From: Janthinobacterium sp. PAMC25594
Lineage (GTDB): Bacteria; Pseudomonadota; Gammaproteobacteria; Burkholderiales; Burkholderiaceae_D
Reading direction: 5' to 3'
DNA: 64,000 nt
Assembly: GCF_019443505.1 (NCBI RefSeq)
Contig: NZ_CP080377.1
Coordinates: forward strand, 5,146,001 to 5,210,000
Under the pieces are notes generated by a model, which was not told the origin of the DNA, did not search any database, and saw only the letters and a list, made by a program, of their open reading frames with translations. Below are positions 43,822 through 56,206 of the stretch, piece after piece. The position numbers and the translations under genes are program-made. Position 1 is the first letter of the stretch; each line of letters starts with the position of its first letter.

Positions 43822-46245
43822 CTACAGCGTCGGCGTGTAGCGCACGGTGAGGATGATGTTGCGCGGTTCACCGAAGTAATTGCCGCGGCGCAATTCGCCC
43901 GTGGCGGCCCAGTAGGTCTTGTCCGTTACGTTGGCGATGCTGAGGTTGGCGCTCCAGTGGCGGTTGAACACGTACGAAGCGCGCGCATCCCACACCGCGC
44001 GTCCGCCGTTGCGGAAACGCACGTCGGGATTGTCATCGGCCCGATAGACATAGCCGCTTTGCGCCGAGACGCCGCCGCCCACCGTCCAGTGCTTCCACGC
44101 GCCGGGCAGGCGGTAGCTGGTCGACACGCGCAGCATGTGCTTCGGCGTGACGGTGGGCGGCGTCTCGTCGCCTTCGCCGCGCGCGATGTTGTAGGTGTAG
44201 CCGGATGACAGCTGCCAGCCCGGCAGCACTTCGCCGCTGGCGTCCGCGTCGATGCCCGTGCTGCGGATGGGGCGGCCATTGCGGTAGCAGCTGCCCGTCA
44301 TGTCCCACTTCAGGCAATCGTCATTGCTGGCCTCGTCGTACACGGCCGTGTCGCGCTTGTTGATGCGGAAGGCGGCCAGCGCCAGGTTCAGGCGCCCGTC
44401 GTACAGCTCGCCCTTCACGCCCGCCTCATAGGTATCGCCGACGACCGGTTTCAGCGGCTGTCCGCCCAGCGTGTAGTACAGGCTCTGCGGCTGGAAGATG
44501 CTGGCATAGCTGCCGTACACGGACCATTGCTTGCCCAGGTCCTGCACCAGGCCCGCATACGGCGTGAATTCGCGGCTTTCCTTGTAGCGGCTGACGGGGT
44601 CGGTCGCCAGCTTGCCCGTGGTCTGCTTGTCGAACCAGCTCAGGCGGCCGCCCAGCAGCAGGTGCAGCTGCGGCTTGAGTTCCCAGCGCGTGCTGGCGTA
44701 GGCGCCGTAATGCTGCTCGTTCAAGTGCGGCAGCGAGTCCCAGGCTGGGCGCGTTGGGCGGGGTAGCAGCGAGTTGTTCGGATGAAAGACGTCGAACGGC
44801 AGGCCGGGCGAAGTCGAGGCCGCATGGTCGTCGGTGACGGCGCGCGAGGCATTCATGCCCAGCAGTACCTCATGCCTGCCGCCCCAGGCCTGGAAGCTGC
44901 CGCCCACGTTGGCATCCAGGCCTGTGGTGACGATATCCTGCTTGCGGTAATTGACCGTGTACAGGCGTGCCCCCTGCTGCGTGGCGGGATTGATGCTGCC
45001 GCGCACGATGCCCGCCTGCTGGTCGAAGGCCCCATAGGTGCGGTTGATGGCAAGCTTGGTCGTCCAGTCGCCGCCAAAGCGGTGCTCGAGGTCGGCGAAC
45101 AGTTCGCCGATGGTGGCGTCGTGGCGGTTCCAGTCCTGTGCCAGCGAGGTCGAGCGGCGGATCGGCAAGGTGGCGCCGTCTCTGTAGCGGGGCAGGCCGA
45201 ACAGCCAGTAGCCGTCCGTGACCGTGTGCTGGCGGCGCGCGCCGGCGCGCATGGTGGTGGTGGCGTCGAGGTCCGCTTCGACGATGCCGTAGAACAGGGG
45301 CATGCGGCTGTGCGCCGCGTCATAGAAGTAATCGCGGTCTTCATAGGCGACCAGCGCGCGGCCGCGCACGGTGCCGGCCGCGTTCAGGGGCGCGCCCGCA
45401 TCGAGTTCCACGCGGCGCTGCTGCCAGCTGCCCACGGTGGCCGTCACGTCCGCGTGCGCTTCGGCGCGCGGGCGCTTGCGCACCAGGTTGGCCACGCCGC
45501 CCGGCGTGCCGGCGCCGACGATCAGGCCGGCCGAGCCGCGCAGGATTTCCACGCGGTCATACACGGCCATGTCGGGGATCAGCCAGCCCGTGGCATTGTC
45601 GGAAATGCCGGGCATGCCATCGATCAGGTAAGACAGGGCATTGCCGCGCGACAGGAATTCATGCGAGCCGAAGCTGCGGTTCATGCGCGTCAGGCCCGTG
45701 CTTTGCTCGAGCACCTGGTCCAGCGTGAACAGGTTCTTGTCGTCCATCTGCTGGCGCGTGACCACCGACACCGATTGCGGCGTCTCGCGCAGCGAGCGCT
45801 CGGCACCCGCGAGGGTCACGGCGCGCGTCGTATAAGAACCCGTGCCCTCGCTGGTGGCCGTGCGCTCGCCATTGGCCGTGACGGTGATTTCCGCCAGGGT
45901 CGCCGTCTCGCCCGTGGCCTTGGGCGCCGCCTTGATGATGACGGCATTGCCGTTGATGGACGCTTGCAGGCCGCTGCCGGCCAGCAGGCGCTCCAGGCTG
46001 TCGGCCACGCTCAGCGTGCCTCTGACGGCGGGCGCCGTTTTGCCGGCCACCAGCTCGGGCGAAAACAGCAGTTGCAGATTGGCTTGCCGCGCCAGTTCAT
46101 TCAGGGCCTGGCCCAGCGGCTGGGCGGCGATGGACAGTTTGACGGGTGACGAGGTTTGCGCCTGTGCCAGGGGAATGTTGCTCATGGCCAGCATGGCGGC
46201 CAGGGCGAGGGGGGCGGGTGTCAAATTGAGGCGGGGGGACCACAT
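43822..46245 (-). CDS. TonB-dependent siderophore receptor with STN domain (second system)
   Basis: 807 residues from MWSPRLNLTP (46245), preceded by GGAGAA; a longer start at 46305 lacks support. Signal peptide ends PLAQAQ. STN domain at about 35-105 (LSIAAQPLGQALNELARQAN), plug (TPQSVSVVTRQQMDDKNLFT), beta-barrel to the C-terminus (LTVRYTPTL). A disulphide-type Cys pair is present in DDCLKWDMTGSC. It should import a ferric siderophore and signal through its FecR/sigma partners directly upstream. The C-terminal residue is Leu instead of the common Phe. Confidence 0.9.
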   Translation of the reverse strand: MWSPRLNLTPAPLALAAMLAMSNIPLAQAQTSSPVKLSIAAQPLGQALNELARQANLQLLFSPELVAGKTAPAVRGTLSVADSLERLLAGSGLQASINGNAVIIKAAPKATGETATLAEITVTANGERTATSEGTGSYTTRAVTLAGAERSLRETPQSVSVVTRQQMDDKNLFTLDQVLEQSTGLTRMNRSFGSHEFLSRGNALSYLIDGMPGISDNATGWLIPDMAVYDRVEILRGSAGLIVGAGTPGGVANLVRKRPRAEAHADVTATVGSWQQRRVELDAGAPLNAAGTVRGRALVAYEDRDYFYDAAHSRMPLFYGIVEADLDATTTMRAGARRQHTVTDGYWLFGLPRYRDGATLPIRRSTSLAQDWNRHDATIGELFADLEHRFGGDWTTKLAINRTYGAFDQQAGIVRGSINPATQQGARLYTVNYRKQDIVTTGLDANVGGSFQAWGGRHEVLLGMNASRAVTDDHAASTSPGLPFDVFHPNNSLLPRPTRPAWDSLPHLNEQHYGAYASTRWELKPQLHLLLGGRLSWFDKQTTGKLATDPVSRYKESREFTPYAGLVQDLGKQWSVYGSYASIFQPQSLYYTLGGQPLKPVVGDTYEAGVKGELYDGRLNLALAAFRINKRDTAVYDEASNDDCLKWDMTGSCYRNGRPIRSTGIDADASGEVLPGWQLSSGYTYNIARGEGDETPPTVTPKHMLRVSTSYRLPGAWKHWTVGGGVSAQSGYVYRADDNPDVRFRNGGRAVWDARASYVFNRHWSANLSIANVTDKTYWAATGELRRGNYFGEPRNIILTVRYTPTL

Positions 46246-46318
46246 GTTGCATTTCTCCAGGTTAATTTGTTGTCGATTAACTTGGTAGACGCGGCAGCGA
46301 GCCAAATCCTCACCTGCG

Positions 46319-46337
46319 AATGCGAACTATTTGCATT
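46319..46337. promoter_or_regulatory. Fur-like box before the second receptor gene
   Basis: AATGCGAACTATTTGCATT is a palindrome (AATGC...GCATT) resembling betaproteobacterial Fur boxes. It lies about 75 bp upstream of the receptor start and touches the 3' end of fecR. Weaker than the other two boxes. Confidence 0.5.
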
Positions 46338-47437
46338 TATTTTTCAGGCCGCCGCATCGCAGGGGCTTGCGCCGGCATTTTTGCCGCCATGCGGATCTCG
46401 CTGACGGCACCATCGCGTACGACGTGCACGGGCAGCAGCTGGGGCAGGGCGGCGGCGAAGCGGTCGAGCTGGGTCAGGCTGAAACTGCCGCCGATGCGCA
46501 GCCTGGCCACAGCGGGATCGCGCGCGACCAGGCCCGTGTCGCCATAGCGCTCGAATTCGGCCAGCGCCGCGCCCAGCGGCACATTGTCGAAGGTGATCCT
46601 GCCGTCGCGCCAGGGCGCCACGCTGCCGGGAGCCAGGCTGGCGACGGCCGATAAATTCCCGGCGGCGTCGGCCGTCACGCCCTGGCCGGCCATCAGGTCG
46701 ACTTGCTCCTGCCGCGCACCGGCCATGCGCACATGGCCATGCTGCACGGCCACGCGCAGCTGGCCGTCCTCGGCCAGGGTGTTACGCACGGAAAACTGCG
46801 TGCCCACTACCGTCACCGTCACAGGACCGCTGAGCACATCGAACGCTTGTCCTTGCTTCGCTTGCACCTGGAACAGCGCTTCGCCGTGCGCCAGGCGCAC
46901 TTCGCGGCGCTGGCGGTACAGGGTGACGTGTAGCTGCGTGGCCGTATCGAGCTGCAGCTTGCTGCCGTCGGGCAGGGCGACGGCCAGGCGCTGGCCGCGC
47001 ATGGCGGCATACGACTGGCTGAACGTGGGTTGCTGCCACCACTGGTAGCCGCCCGCGCCCACGCTGAGCAGCAGCATGGCGGCCGCCGCATACGGCAGCG
47101 CCCGCAGCCAGTGCCGGCGGGGAGCGGACACTGGCGCAGAGGGAGCCTGGGGCACCGTCCAGCGCGCGGCCACCTGCGCGGGAATCGTGCGCGCCGCGCG
47201 GTGCGTGTCCCGCAGTTGGGCATACGCTTGCGCGTGACGCGCATCGGCCGCCAGCCAGGCGGCAAACTCAACCTGGCTGTGCGCATCGAGGTCATGGCGC
47301 CGGCTGAACCAGGTCGCCGCCGCCAGCGCCACGCCATCCTGCGTGGCGGCAAAAGCGGCATGCTCGCGCAAGTCCGCCTGCTCCTGGGCGGAGGGGCCGA
47401 AAGCATGGCGGGGCGGAAGGGCGGTCATGGGCGCCAT
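46337..47437 (-). CDS. FecR-type sigma regulator (second system)
   Basis: 366 residues. The start at 47437 shares one base with the sigma factor stop (TAATG), so translation is coupled; an alternative is 47428. N-terminal DUF4880-like region with ATWFSRRHDLDAHSQVEFAA, a membrane segment near 130 (LRALPYAAAAMLLLSVGAGG), then the FecR domain (GQRLAVALPDGSKLQLDTAT, VRLAHGEALFQV) and an STN-like C-terminal part (ITFDNVPLGAALAEFERYGD). It couples the second receptor to its sigma factor. Confidence 0.88.
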   Translation of the reverse strand: MAPMTALPPRHAFGPSAQEQADLREHAAFAATQDGVALAAATWFSRRHDLDAHSQVEFAAWLAADARHAQAYAQLRDTHRAARTIPAQVAARWTVPQAPSAPVSAPRRHWLRALPYAAAAMLLLSVGAGGYQWWQQPTFSQSYAAMRGQRLAVALPDGSKLQLDTATQLHVTLYRQRREVRLAHGEALFQVQAKQGQAFDVLSGPVTVTVVGTQFSVRNTLAEDGQLRVAVQHGHVRMAGARQEQVDLMAGQGVTADAAGNLSAVASLAPGSVAPWRDGRITFDNVPLGAALAEFERYGDTGLVARDPAVARLRIGGSFSLTQLDRFAAALPQLLPVHVVRDGAVSEIRMAAKMPAQAPAMRRPEK

Positions 47438-47961
47438 TATGTGGCTTCCCGCAAAGAATGCAACTGCGCCTGGCAACTGAGCATGCCGCGCGCGATATGT
47501 TTTTCCACCATGCTCACGGAAATGCCCATGCGCGCGGCGATTTGCGCGTGCGGCAATTCCTCGAAGACGTGCAGCACGAAGGCGTCGCGGCAGCGCGGCG
47601 GCAGGGCGTCGATGGCGGCCACGCAGGCTTGCCAGTCCTGGCTGCTTTCCAGCGCGTGCTCCGGCTGCAAATGGCGCGGCGCGGCCGGATGCGCCGTTTC
47701 CGGCAGGGCATCGAGTTCCTCGTGCTGGCGCAAGGCGGCGCGCCGGTGCTGGTCGATCAGCAGGTTGCGCGCCGTGTGGTACAGCAGCGCGCGCGGCTCG
47801 CGCACGGCCGCTTCGCCCAGCACGCGCAGATAGCTTTCCTGCACCAGGTCGGCGGCGGCCTCGCGGTTGCGCAAGCTGCGCCAGCAAAAGTTCAACAGTT
47901 CTTGGTAATAGCGTGCAACCACGGCGTCCGATGTATGAGTCCGCAGCCAGGAATGCCGCAT
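47437..47961 (-). CDS. ECF sigma factor, FecI type (second system)
   Basis: 174 residues from MRHSWLRTHTS. Region 2 is seen in RYYQELLNFCWRSLRNREAA and LVQESYLRVL, and region 4 in LPHAQIAARMGISVSMVEKH. A longer ATG at 47988 would place the Fur box inside the coding region, so the shorter start is preferred, although it has no clear ribosome site. A perfect Fur box ends directly at this start codon, so iron should repress the whole sigma-fecR-receptor unit. Confidence 0.85.
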   Translation of the reverse strand: MRHSWLRTHTSDAVVARYYQELLNFCWRSLRNREAAADLVQESYLRVLGEAAVREPRALLYHTARNLLIDQHRRAALRQHEELDALPETAHPAAPRHLQPEHALESSQDWQACVAAIDALPPRCRDAFVLHVFEELPHAQIAARMGISVSMVEKHIARGMLSCQAQLHSLREAT

Positions 47962-47978
47962 ATGAGAATGATTCTCAT
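47962..47978. promoter_or_regulatory. Perfect Fur box before the second sigma gene
   Basis: ATGAGAATGATTCTCAT is an exact palindrome around one base and matches the Fur consensus core. It directly abuts the proposed sigma factor start. Confidence 0.8.
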
Positions 47979-48081
47979 TATATGGCATGCCGGGATGTCG
48001 CGTTAAGCGGCTTGCCGCACCGTGGCAGGCGTACAACGCTTTGCCCCGCGGCCGGCATCGGTTAACATGGGAAGTTAATAG

Positions 48082-49757
<1,676 letters not shown>

Positions 49758-49771
49758 GGATCAAGCCGGCA

Positions 49772-51346
49772 TCATGCTTTTGCCGGGATAACCGCCTGGC
49801 GGTAGTTGTCGACCATCTTGTAGCGCCTTGCATACAGGCCGAAGGCCAGCATGGCGACGGCGGCAAAGGCGGCGAAGAAGAACATCTGGAAGGCCGTCAC
49901 GCTGATGCCGCTCTCGGCGATCTTGCCGATCACGCCCTCGTTCATGACGCTGCGGTTGACGATCAGCACCCACAGGTTGCCCACCGTGGTCGACAGATTC
50001 CAGAAGCTCATGATGGCGCCCTTCATCGAGACGGGTGCCTGGCTGTAGGCAAACTCCAGCCCTGTCGCCGACACCAGCACTTCGCCGAACGTCAGCAGGG
50101 CGTACGGCAGAATCTGCCACATGATGGAGACGGCGTTGCCGCTGTCGAGGGCCAGCTGCAGCAAGCCGATGACGATCCACGCCAGCGAGGAAAATCCGAT
50201 ACCGGCCGTCATGCGGCGCAGGGCCGTCGCTTCCAGGCCGAAGCGGTTCAGCATCGGGTACAGCACCAGGTTATTGAACGGGATCAGGAGCATTACCAGC
50301 ATCGGGTTCAGCGCCTGCATCTGCGCTGGCAGGAACCAGCTTGGTTTTTCCATGGTGTTCGCCTGCACGATCCACGTCGAGGCCTTCTGGTCGAACAGCG
50401 AGAAGAATGGCGTGACGAGGGCGAAGATGACGAGGATGCGCAAGACGGCGCGCACGCCTTCGACGGCTTCGTCCGGGTGGATGCCGCGCGCGCGTTCCAG
50501 CTGCATGGCCGTGCCGATGCTGCCGAAGGCCAGTAGCAGGACCAGCGCGGTACATGCGGCAATCACGAAGCCCCATTCGGGAATGCTGTAGAACGCATAC
50601 AGGGCGCCGATCACGCCGACGTAGGCGACATACAGGCCGGGGCGCGAACCGCCATCGACGCGCGCCAACAGGGCGGTGCGGGCGACGCGGGTAAATGAGT
50701 GGGGATTCGGCGGCGCAGGCGGTACGTGCACGTATTTCTTGGCACCCATCCAGAAGACGAGGGTGGCGGCCAGCATCATCAGGCCGGGAATACCGAAGGC
50801 GATCGACGGGCCGAAGTCGCGCAGGAACACCGGCATCAGCAGCGAGGCGAAGAAGGAGCCGAAGTTGATGATCCAGTAGAACAGGTCGAATACCAGCTTG
50901 GCCTTGTGCTTGTTGGTCTGGTCGAACTGGTCGCCGACGAACGAGGCGACAAGTGGCTTGATGCCGCCGGAACCGAAGGCGATCAGGAACAGGCCGAAAT
51001 AAAAGCCGTTGACGCTGTTTTCAAACAGGGCCAGGCAGGCATGGCCGGCGCAATACACGAGGCTGAGCCAGAAGATGGTGTTGTACTTGCCAAAGAAGCG
51101 GTCGGCCAGCCAGCCGCCCAGCAACGGGAAGAAATACACGCCGATGACGAAGGTGTGGAAGACGTGCTTGGCTTCGCCCGTGCGCTGGTCGATCGGGATC
51201 ATCAGCAGCAAGGTGCTGATGAGGAACGGCGTCAGGATGTTGCGCATGCCGTAAAAGCTGAAGCGTTCGCAGCCTTCGTTGGCGATGATGTACGGTATTT
51301 GCCGCGGCATTTTGCCCGTGGCGGTTTGTGTCTCGGCCGATGACAT
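49772..51346 (-). CDS. POT-family proton-dependent peptide transporter
   Basis: 524 residues with 12-14 membrane segments. The POT signature ExxERFxxYG is present as EGCERFSFYG near 24-33, and the second PTR motif is seen in FYWIINFGSFFASLL. It imports di- and tripeptides with protons (DtpA-like). Start ATG follows GGGGGAG. It is monocistronic and convergent with pgm. Confidence 0.88.
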   Translation of the reverse strand: MSSAETQTATGKMPRQIPYIIANEGCERFSFYGMRNILTPFLISTLLLMIPIDQRTGEAKHVFHTFVIGVYFFPLLGGWLADRFFGKYNTIFWLSLVYCAGHACLALFENSVNGFYFGLFLIAFGSGGIKPLVASFVGDQFDQTNKHKAKLVFDLFYWIINFGSFFASLLMPVFLRDFGPSIAFGIPGLMMLAATLVFWMGAKKYVHVPPAPPNPHSFTRVARTALLARVDGGSRPGLYVAYVGVIGALYAFYSIPEWGFVIAACTALVLLLAFGSIGTAMQLERARGIHPDEAVEGVRAVLRILVIFALVTPFFSLFDQKASTWIVQANTMEKPSWFLPAQMQALNPMLVMLLIPFNNLVLYPMLNRFGLEATALRRMTAGIGFSSLAWIVIGLLQLALDSGNAVSIMWQILPYALLTFGEVLVSATGLEFAYSQAPVSMKGAIMSFWNLSTTVGNLWVLIVNRSVMNEGVIGKIAESGISVTAFQMFFFAAFAAVAMLAFGLYARRYKMVDNYRQAVIPAKA

Positions 51347-51428
51347 TGGCTCTCCCCCAAGTTTTTTTTGTAAGCCGCGATGCTAAGGCCTGCCGCGTTT
51401 GCTTGCAACAGAAAAAACGGCCTCTCCC

Positions 51429-51986
51429 CTATTTCGCAGGGATTTGTAAGGTATTGATTTTCATAAAGACATTACTTTCGGCACTTGCACGCGCCGGACG
51501 GGGCAGCAGCAGCTGCAGTGGCAGCATGCCATCCGCTGCGGGGCTGTCCGCCAGGGTAAAGCCGCAGCCCAGGTACAGGCTCAACGCCGCGTGGTTGTCC
51601 TGCGCCACGGCCAGGCACACGCGGCCCAGCTCGGGAATGGCGCAGGCATGGTCGATGGCGGCCTGCACCAGCTGCCGTCCCGCGCCGCGTCCACGCGCCT
51701 GCGGCGCCACATACACGCCCCACAGGCTGGCCTTGTCATGCACGACGGCGATCGGTTCGCGGCGCAGGCCGGCAATGGCGATCAATTGCTCTTCGTTGAA
51801 AGCGCCAAATATTATTTGGTGCGAGGTGGCGCGCAAGCGCTGGGCGATCTGTGCCAGCGGCAAGCCGCTTTCCGCTGCGTGCGTGGTGCAGAAGGCGGCG
51901 GGCAGTTCGGCGATGCCGGCCAGGCGCAGCGCGCGGTAGGCGGGCGCGTCGTCTGGTGCAAGGGGGCGGACAGAGGTGGCGGGCAT
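51429..51986 (-). CDS. GNAT-family N-acetyltransferase
   Basis: 185 residues. Acetyl-CoA motif A at WGVYVAPQARGRGAGRQLV and the motif B region LAVAQDNHAALSLYLGCGF are typical. Substrate unknown. It stands alone, with 82 bp separating it from the peptide transporter gene downstream. Confidence 0.83.
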   Translation of the reverse strand: MPATSVRPLAPDDAPAYRALRLAGIAELPAAFCTTHAAESGLPLAQIAQRLRATSHQIIFGAFNEEQLIAIAGLRREPIAVVHDKASLWGVYVAPQARGRGAGRQLVQAAIDHACAIPELGRVCLAVAQDNHAALSLYLGCGFTLADSPAADGMLPLQLLLPRPARASAESNVFMKINTLQIPAK

Positions 51987-52078
51987 GTGGGCGAGTATCG
52001 GGCTTCGATATCAGAAAGTAAACCTTGCGTTGCAACGCAAGCGTCGCTGGTCATCGCGCCCGCAGCCGACCTGGGGCG

Positions 52079-52555
52079 CTACTGGGTGGCGATGCGCTGC
52101 ATGGGCGCGCTGTCCTTGCGCCATTGTTCCAGGCTGATCAGCTCACCGCTGACGATGTCGTCGACGAGGATGCGCTTGCCATCCTGGGAGACGACGAAAC
52201 TCTCCCAGCGGTGCGCCGCGTCCGGCGTGTTTTCCACAAAGTTCAGGTCATAGTAAGGCTTGCCATCGATGAGACGCGCATCGGGCGACGTTTCCATCAC
52301 GGCGCCATGGGCGCGGCCGCCCGATGCCTTTTCGATATGCGCCGACCAGGCCTTGATTTCCGGCAAAGCCATCAGCGCATCGACGGCGCGCGCGCTTTGC
52401 GCTTCGGCCGCCGTCTGGCCGCTCGCGCCAGGCGCATGGCCGCCCTGCGGCGCGGACTGCTGGTGCAGGTAAAAGGCGCCGAGTCCGGCGGCCAGCAAGC
52501 CGGCCAGGATGCCGGCGATGATGGTGGTTTTGGAAGAGGAGGCGCGTGGCGGCAT
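52079..52555 (-). CDS. Hypothetical single-span membrane protein
   Basis: 158 residues from MPPRASSSK (52555); a longer start (52618) is possible but adds an unlikely N-terminus. A membrane segment (TTIIAGILAGLLAAGLGAFYL) leads to a periplasmic domain of about 120 residues (KPYYDLNFVENTPDAAHRWE, RILVDDIVSGELISLEQW). The domain has a beta-rich pattern and may be a small PepSY-like or DUF-type fold. Function unknown. Precedes nothing in operon. Confidence 0.6.
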   Translation of the reverse strand: MPPRASSSKTTIIAGILAGLLAAGLGAFYLHQQSAPQGGHAPGASGQTAAEAQSARAVDALMALPEIKAWSAHIEKASGGRAHGAVMETSPDARLIDGKPYYDLNFVENTPDAAHRWESFVVSQDGKRILVDDIVSGELISLEQWRKDSAPMQRIATQ

Positions 52556-52622
52556 GATGGTGGCGTGAGAAAGAGGGACGATGGCGGCCATGCTAAAGCA
52601 AAACGCGCAGGCGGGCAATCGC

Positions 52623-52658
52623 CGGGCTTGCCAACGGGCTTGCTAACGGGCTTGCCAA
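52623..52658. repeat. Three tandem 12-bp repeats
   Basis: CGGGCTTGC(c/t)AA occurs three times in tandem, with one base differing in the middle copy. It lies just upstream of the hypothetical membrane protein and could vary in copy number. Confidence 0.6.
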
Positions 52659-52668
52659 ATGAATAGGC

Positions 52669-52699
52669 GAAAAAAAGCCACCTTCCGTAGAAGATGGCT
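52669..52699 (-). terminator. Terminator of the groESL operon
   Basis: On the minus strand AGCCA-t-CTTC, loop TACG, GAAG-g-TGGCT, followed by TTTTTTT. One internal mismatch. About 100 bp after the groEL stop. Confidence 0.85.
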
Positions 52700-52800
52700 C
52701 TCGGGGCCGCCGGCCAGGGGCACGCAGCTTTTGGTCTGCCTGTCCCGTCCCGGCGTGTGCGGCCGCGCGCGCCGTCGCCTGCGCGCGGGGCCGCTGGACA

Positions 52801-54483
<1,683 letters not shown>

Positions 54484-54500
54484 CTACAACGTGGAAACAA

Positions 54501-54791
54501 TTACTTGACGACGATCGCCATGATGTCTTCTTCGCGCATGACCAGCAGCTCATCGCCGTCAACTTTGACGGTTTGGCCGGCGTACTTGCCGAACAGGACG
54601 CGGTCGCCCACTTTGACATCCAGAGGACGGACTTTGCCGTCGTCGAGAATCTTGCCATTGCCTACGGCAAGGACTTCGCCTTGATCCGGTTTTTCAGCGG
54701 CTGCATCAGGAATGATGAGGCCGGACGCAGTTTTGGTTTCCTGGTCGAGGCGTTTGACGATGACGCGATCGTTCAATGGGCGCAGATTCAT
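54501..54791 (-). CDS. groES: Co-chaperonin GroES (Hsp10)
   Basis: 96 residues starting [20 protein letters not shown] after AAGGAG, with the mobile-loop segment [18 protein letters not shown]. First gene of the groESL operon, 50 bp from groEL. Its leader from the CIRCE promoter is about 260 nt. Confidence 0.98.
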   Translation of the reverse strand: MNLRPLNDRVIVKRLDQETKTASGLIIPDAAAEKPDQGEVLAVGNGKILDDGKVRPLDVKVGDRVLFGKYAGQTVKVDGDELLVMREEDIMAIVVK

Positions 54792-55031
54792 ACAAAACTC
54801 CTTAAAGTTCAATGGATAAGTGTTGCTAAATGAATACATTTCCGGCACAGCGCCAGACGTGCTTTCAGTGACCGCCGTTGAAAGCAGCCCGCAACGGTCA
54901 AGCAAACCCCGGGTCATCTTGTTCTTGCCTGTCTGCGGCAGTGGTGCATCGCGGCGTCGCCCGCCGCGTAGTGTTCCCTGCAGTGGTCTGGCAAGCACTA
55001 TCAGTCCTGAGGATTGCTACGAAAGAGTTTG

Positions 55032-55058
55032 TTAGCACTCTCTACTAACGAGTGCTAA
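55032..55058. promoter_or_regulatory. CIRCE element (HrcA operator)
   Basis: TTAGCACTC-N9-GAGTGCTAA, perfect 9-9-9, immediately downstream of the groESL promoter. HrcA should bind here and release on heat shock. Confidence 0.97.
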
Positions 55059-55086
55059 TTATAGGGACGGTATGGTGCTAATTCAA
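55058..55086 (-). promoter_or_regulatory. Sigma-70 promoter of groESL
   Basis: Read leftward: -35 TTGAAT (55086-55081), 17-bp spacer, -10 TATAAT (55063-55058), directly next to CIRCE. Predicted start near 55051. Confidence 0.8.
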
Positions 55087-55303
55087 GTAGCGCATAAAGA
55101 TAGATGGTCTGCAGAGTCTGCATCTGCACTGGGTTTGCGCCAGCGCAAGTCGCGTTCCCGGGCGTCAGCAACAGCAGCGACTCTAGCATGCCGTACGAAT
55201 GGTGGGCGTTCCTGTACGCGCAGGAAACAGAGTTTTACTATGGAATTTGATAAGATGATTGCAATTGCATATCAATATCGCCACTTGCTCCAGAAAGAAC
55301 GCC
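55087..55303. other. Intergenic region upstream of the secreted protein gene
   Basis: About 217 bp between the groESL promoter and the gene at 55304. It should hold that gene's promoter, but no clear -35/-10 pair, operator or RNA structure was identified. Confidence 0.4.
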
Positions 55304-56050
55304 ATGCCATTTCCTGTTTCCCGTCCCGTGCTGCGCTTGCTGGGCGCTACCGTCGTCGGCCTCGCCTGCCTGGGCAATGCCGCCGCGCAAACGCCCACCA
55401 TCGTCGACGAGATCACCGTGGCCACCCTCACGCCGCTGGAAAAGGAAATGCTGCTCAATGACCTGTTCAACGACCTCAACAAGGATGACGACGACCAGCA
55501 AGCCCATGTATGGGACAACGGCGCCGACAATGGCGTGCTGGTGAAAGTCACGTATAACTTCAGCAACTCCGGCATGACGGAACACAGCCTGAAGGCGCAC
55601 GTCTGTCGCGACCTGAAATTCGTCGTCACGGCGGCAGGCAAGTCGCAAGACCTGAGCCGCCGCACCTGTTCGCAGAACAGCGGCCGCTGGGATGTGCAGG
55701 GCAAGGACCCGGCCGCCGTCGTGTATCCGCCTTTCCTGTCCGACGTCACCATCGCCAAGCTCAATGCCAAGGAACAACAAGCCCTGCTGACGGCCGCCGT
55801 GCGTACCTTGAAAGATGAAGAGGATGGCAAGACGCGCCAGTGGAGCAACAAGGGCCTGGGCAATGCGGCGCCGCTGGCAGTGCGCCTGACGCCCTCGGGG
55901 ACGGACGCCAAACCTGGCAGCTACCGCCGTACTTGCCGCGACTTGACGATGGTGCTTGACGGCAAGGACGGACAGCAGACGCTGGTGCGCCGCTCTTGCG
56001 AAAACCGTTATGGCGGACTCGATATCGAAGCCGATTACGTTGACGAGTAA
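55304..56050 (+). CDS. Secreted protein with two 17-kDa-antigen-like repeats
   Basis: 248 residues. Signal peptide (about 1-29, VVGLACLGNAAAQ). Two related segments carry a similar pattern: VCRDLKFVVTAAGKSQDLSRRTC-type in the first (about 100-130) and TCRDLTMVLDGKDGQQTLVRR followed by SC in the second (about 210-235), so the protein is an internal duplication. The pattern recalls the C-terminal domain of rickettsial-type 17-kDa surface antigens. Likely periplasmic or outer-membrane associated; function unknown. ATG at 55304 was chosen because it gives the signal peptide. Confidence 0.65.
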   Translation: MPFPVSRPVLRLLGATVVGLACLGNAAAQTPTIVDEITVATLTPLEKEMLLNDLFNDLNKDDDDQQAHVWDNGADNGVLVKVTYNFSNSGMTEHSLKAHVCRDLKFVVTAAGKSQDLSRRTCSQNSGRWDVQGKDPAAVVYPPFLSDVTIAKLNAKEQQALLTAAVRTLKDEEDGKTRQWSNKGLGNAAPLAVRLTPSGTDAKPGSYRRTCRDLTMVLDGKDGQQTLVRRSCENRYGGLDIEADYVDE

Positions 56051-56206
56051 AACGCTGCCATCGCTGCGCTGGCGGATGCGTGCAGATGGCGAAAAGCGCC
56101 GGAAAAAGCGTGTATTGTCCGCCAACTGCCCTGCATTGATGTAAATATGTGTGACAGCGGCGTGATTCGATTGACGCCCATGGAGCGTCCGCCCTATAGT
56201 GGCGGG

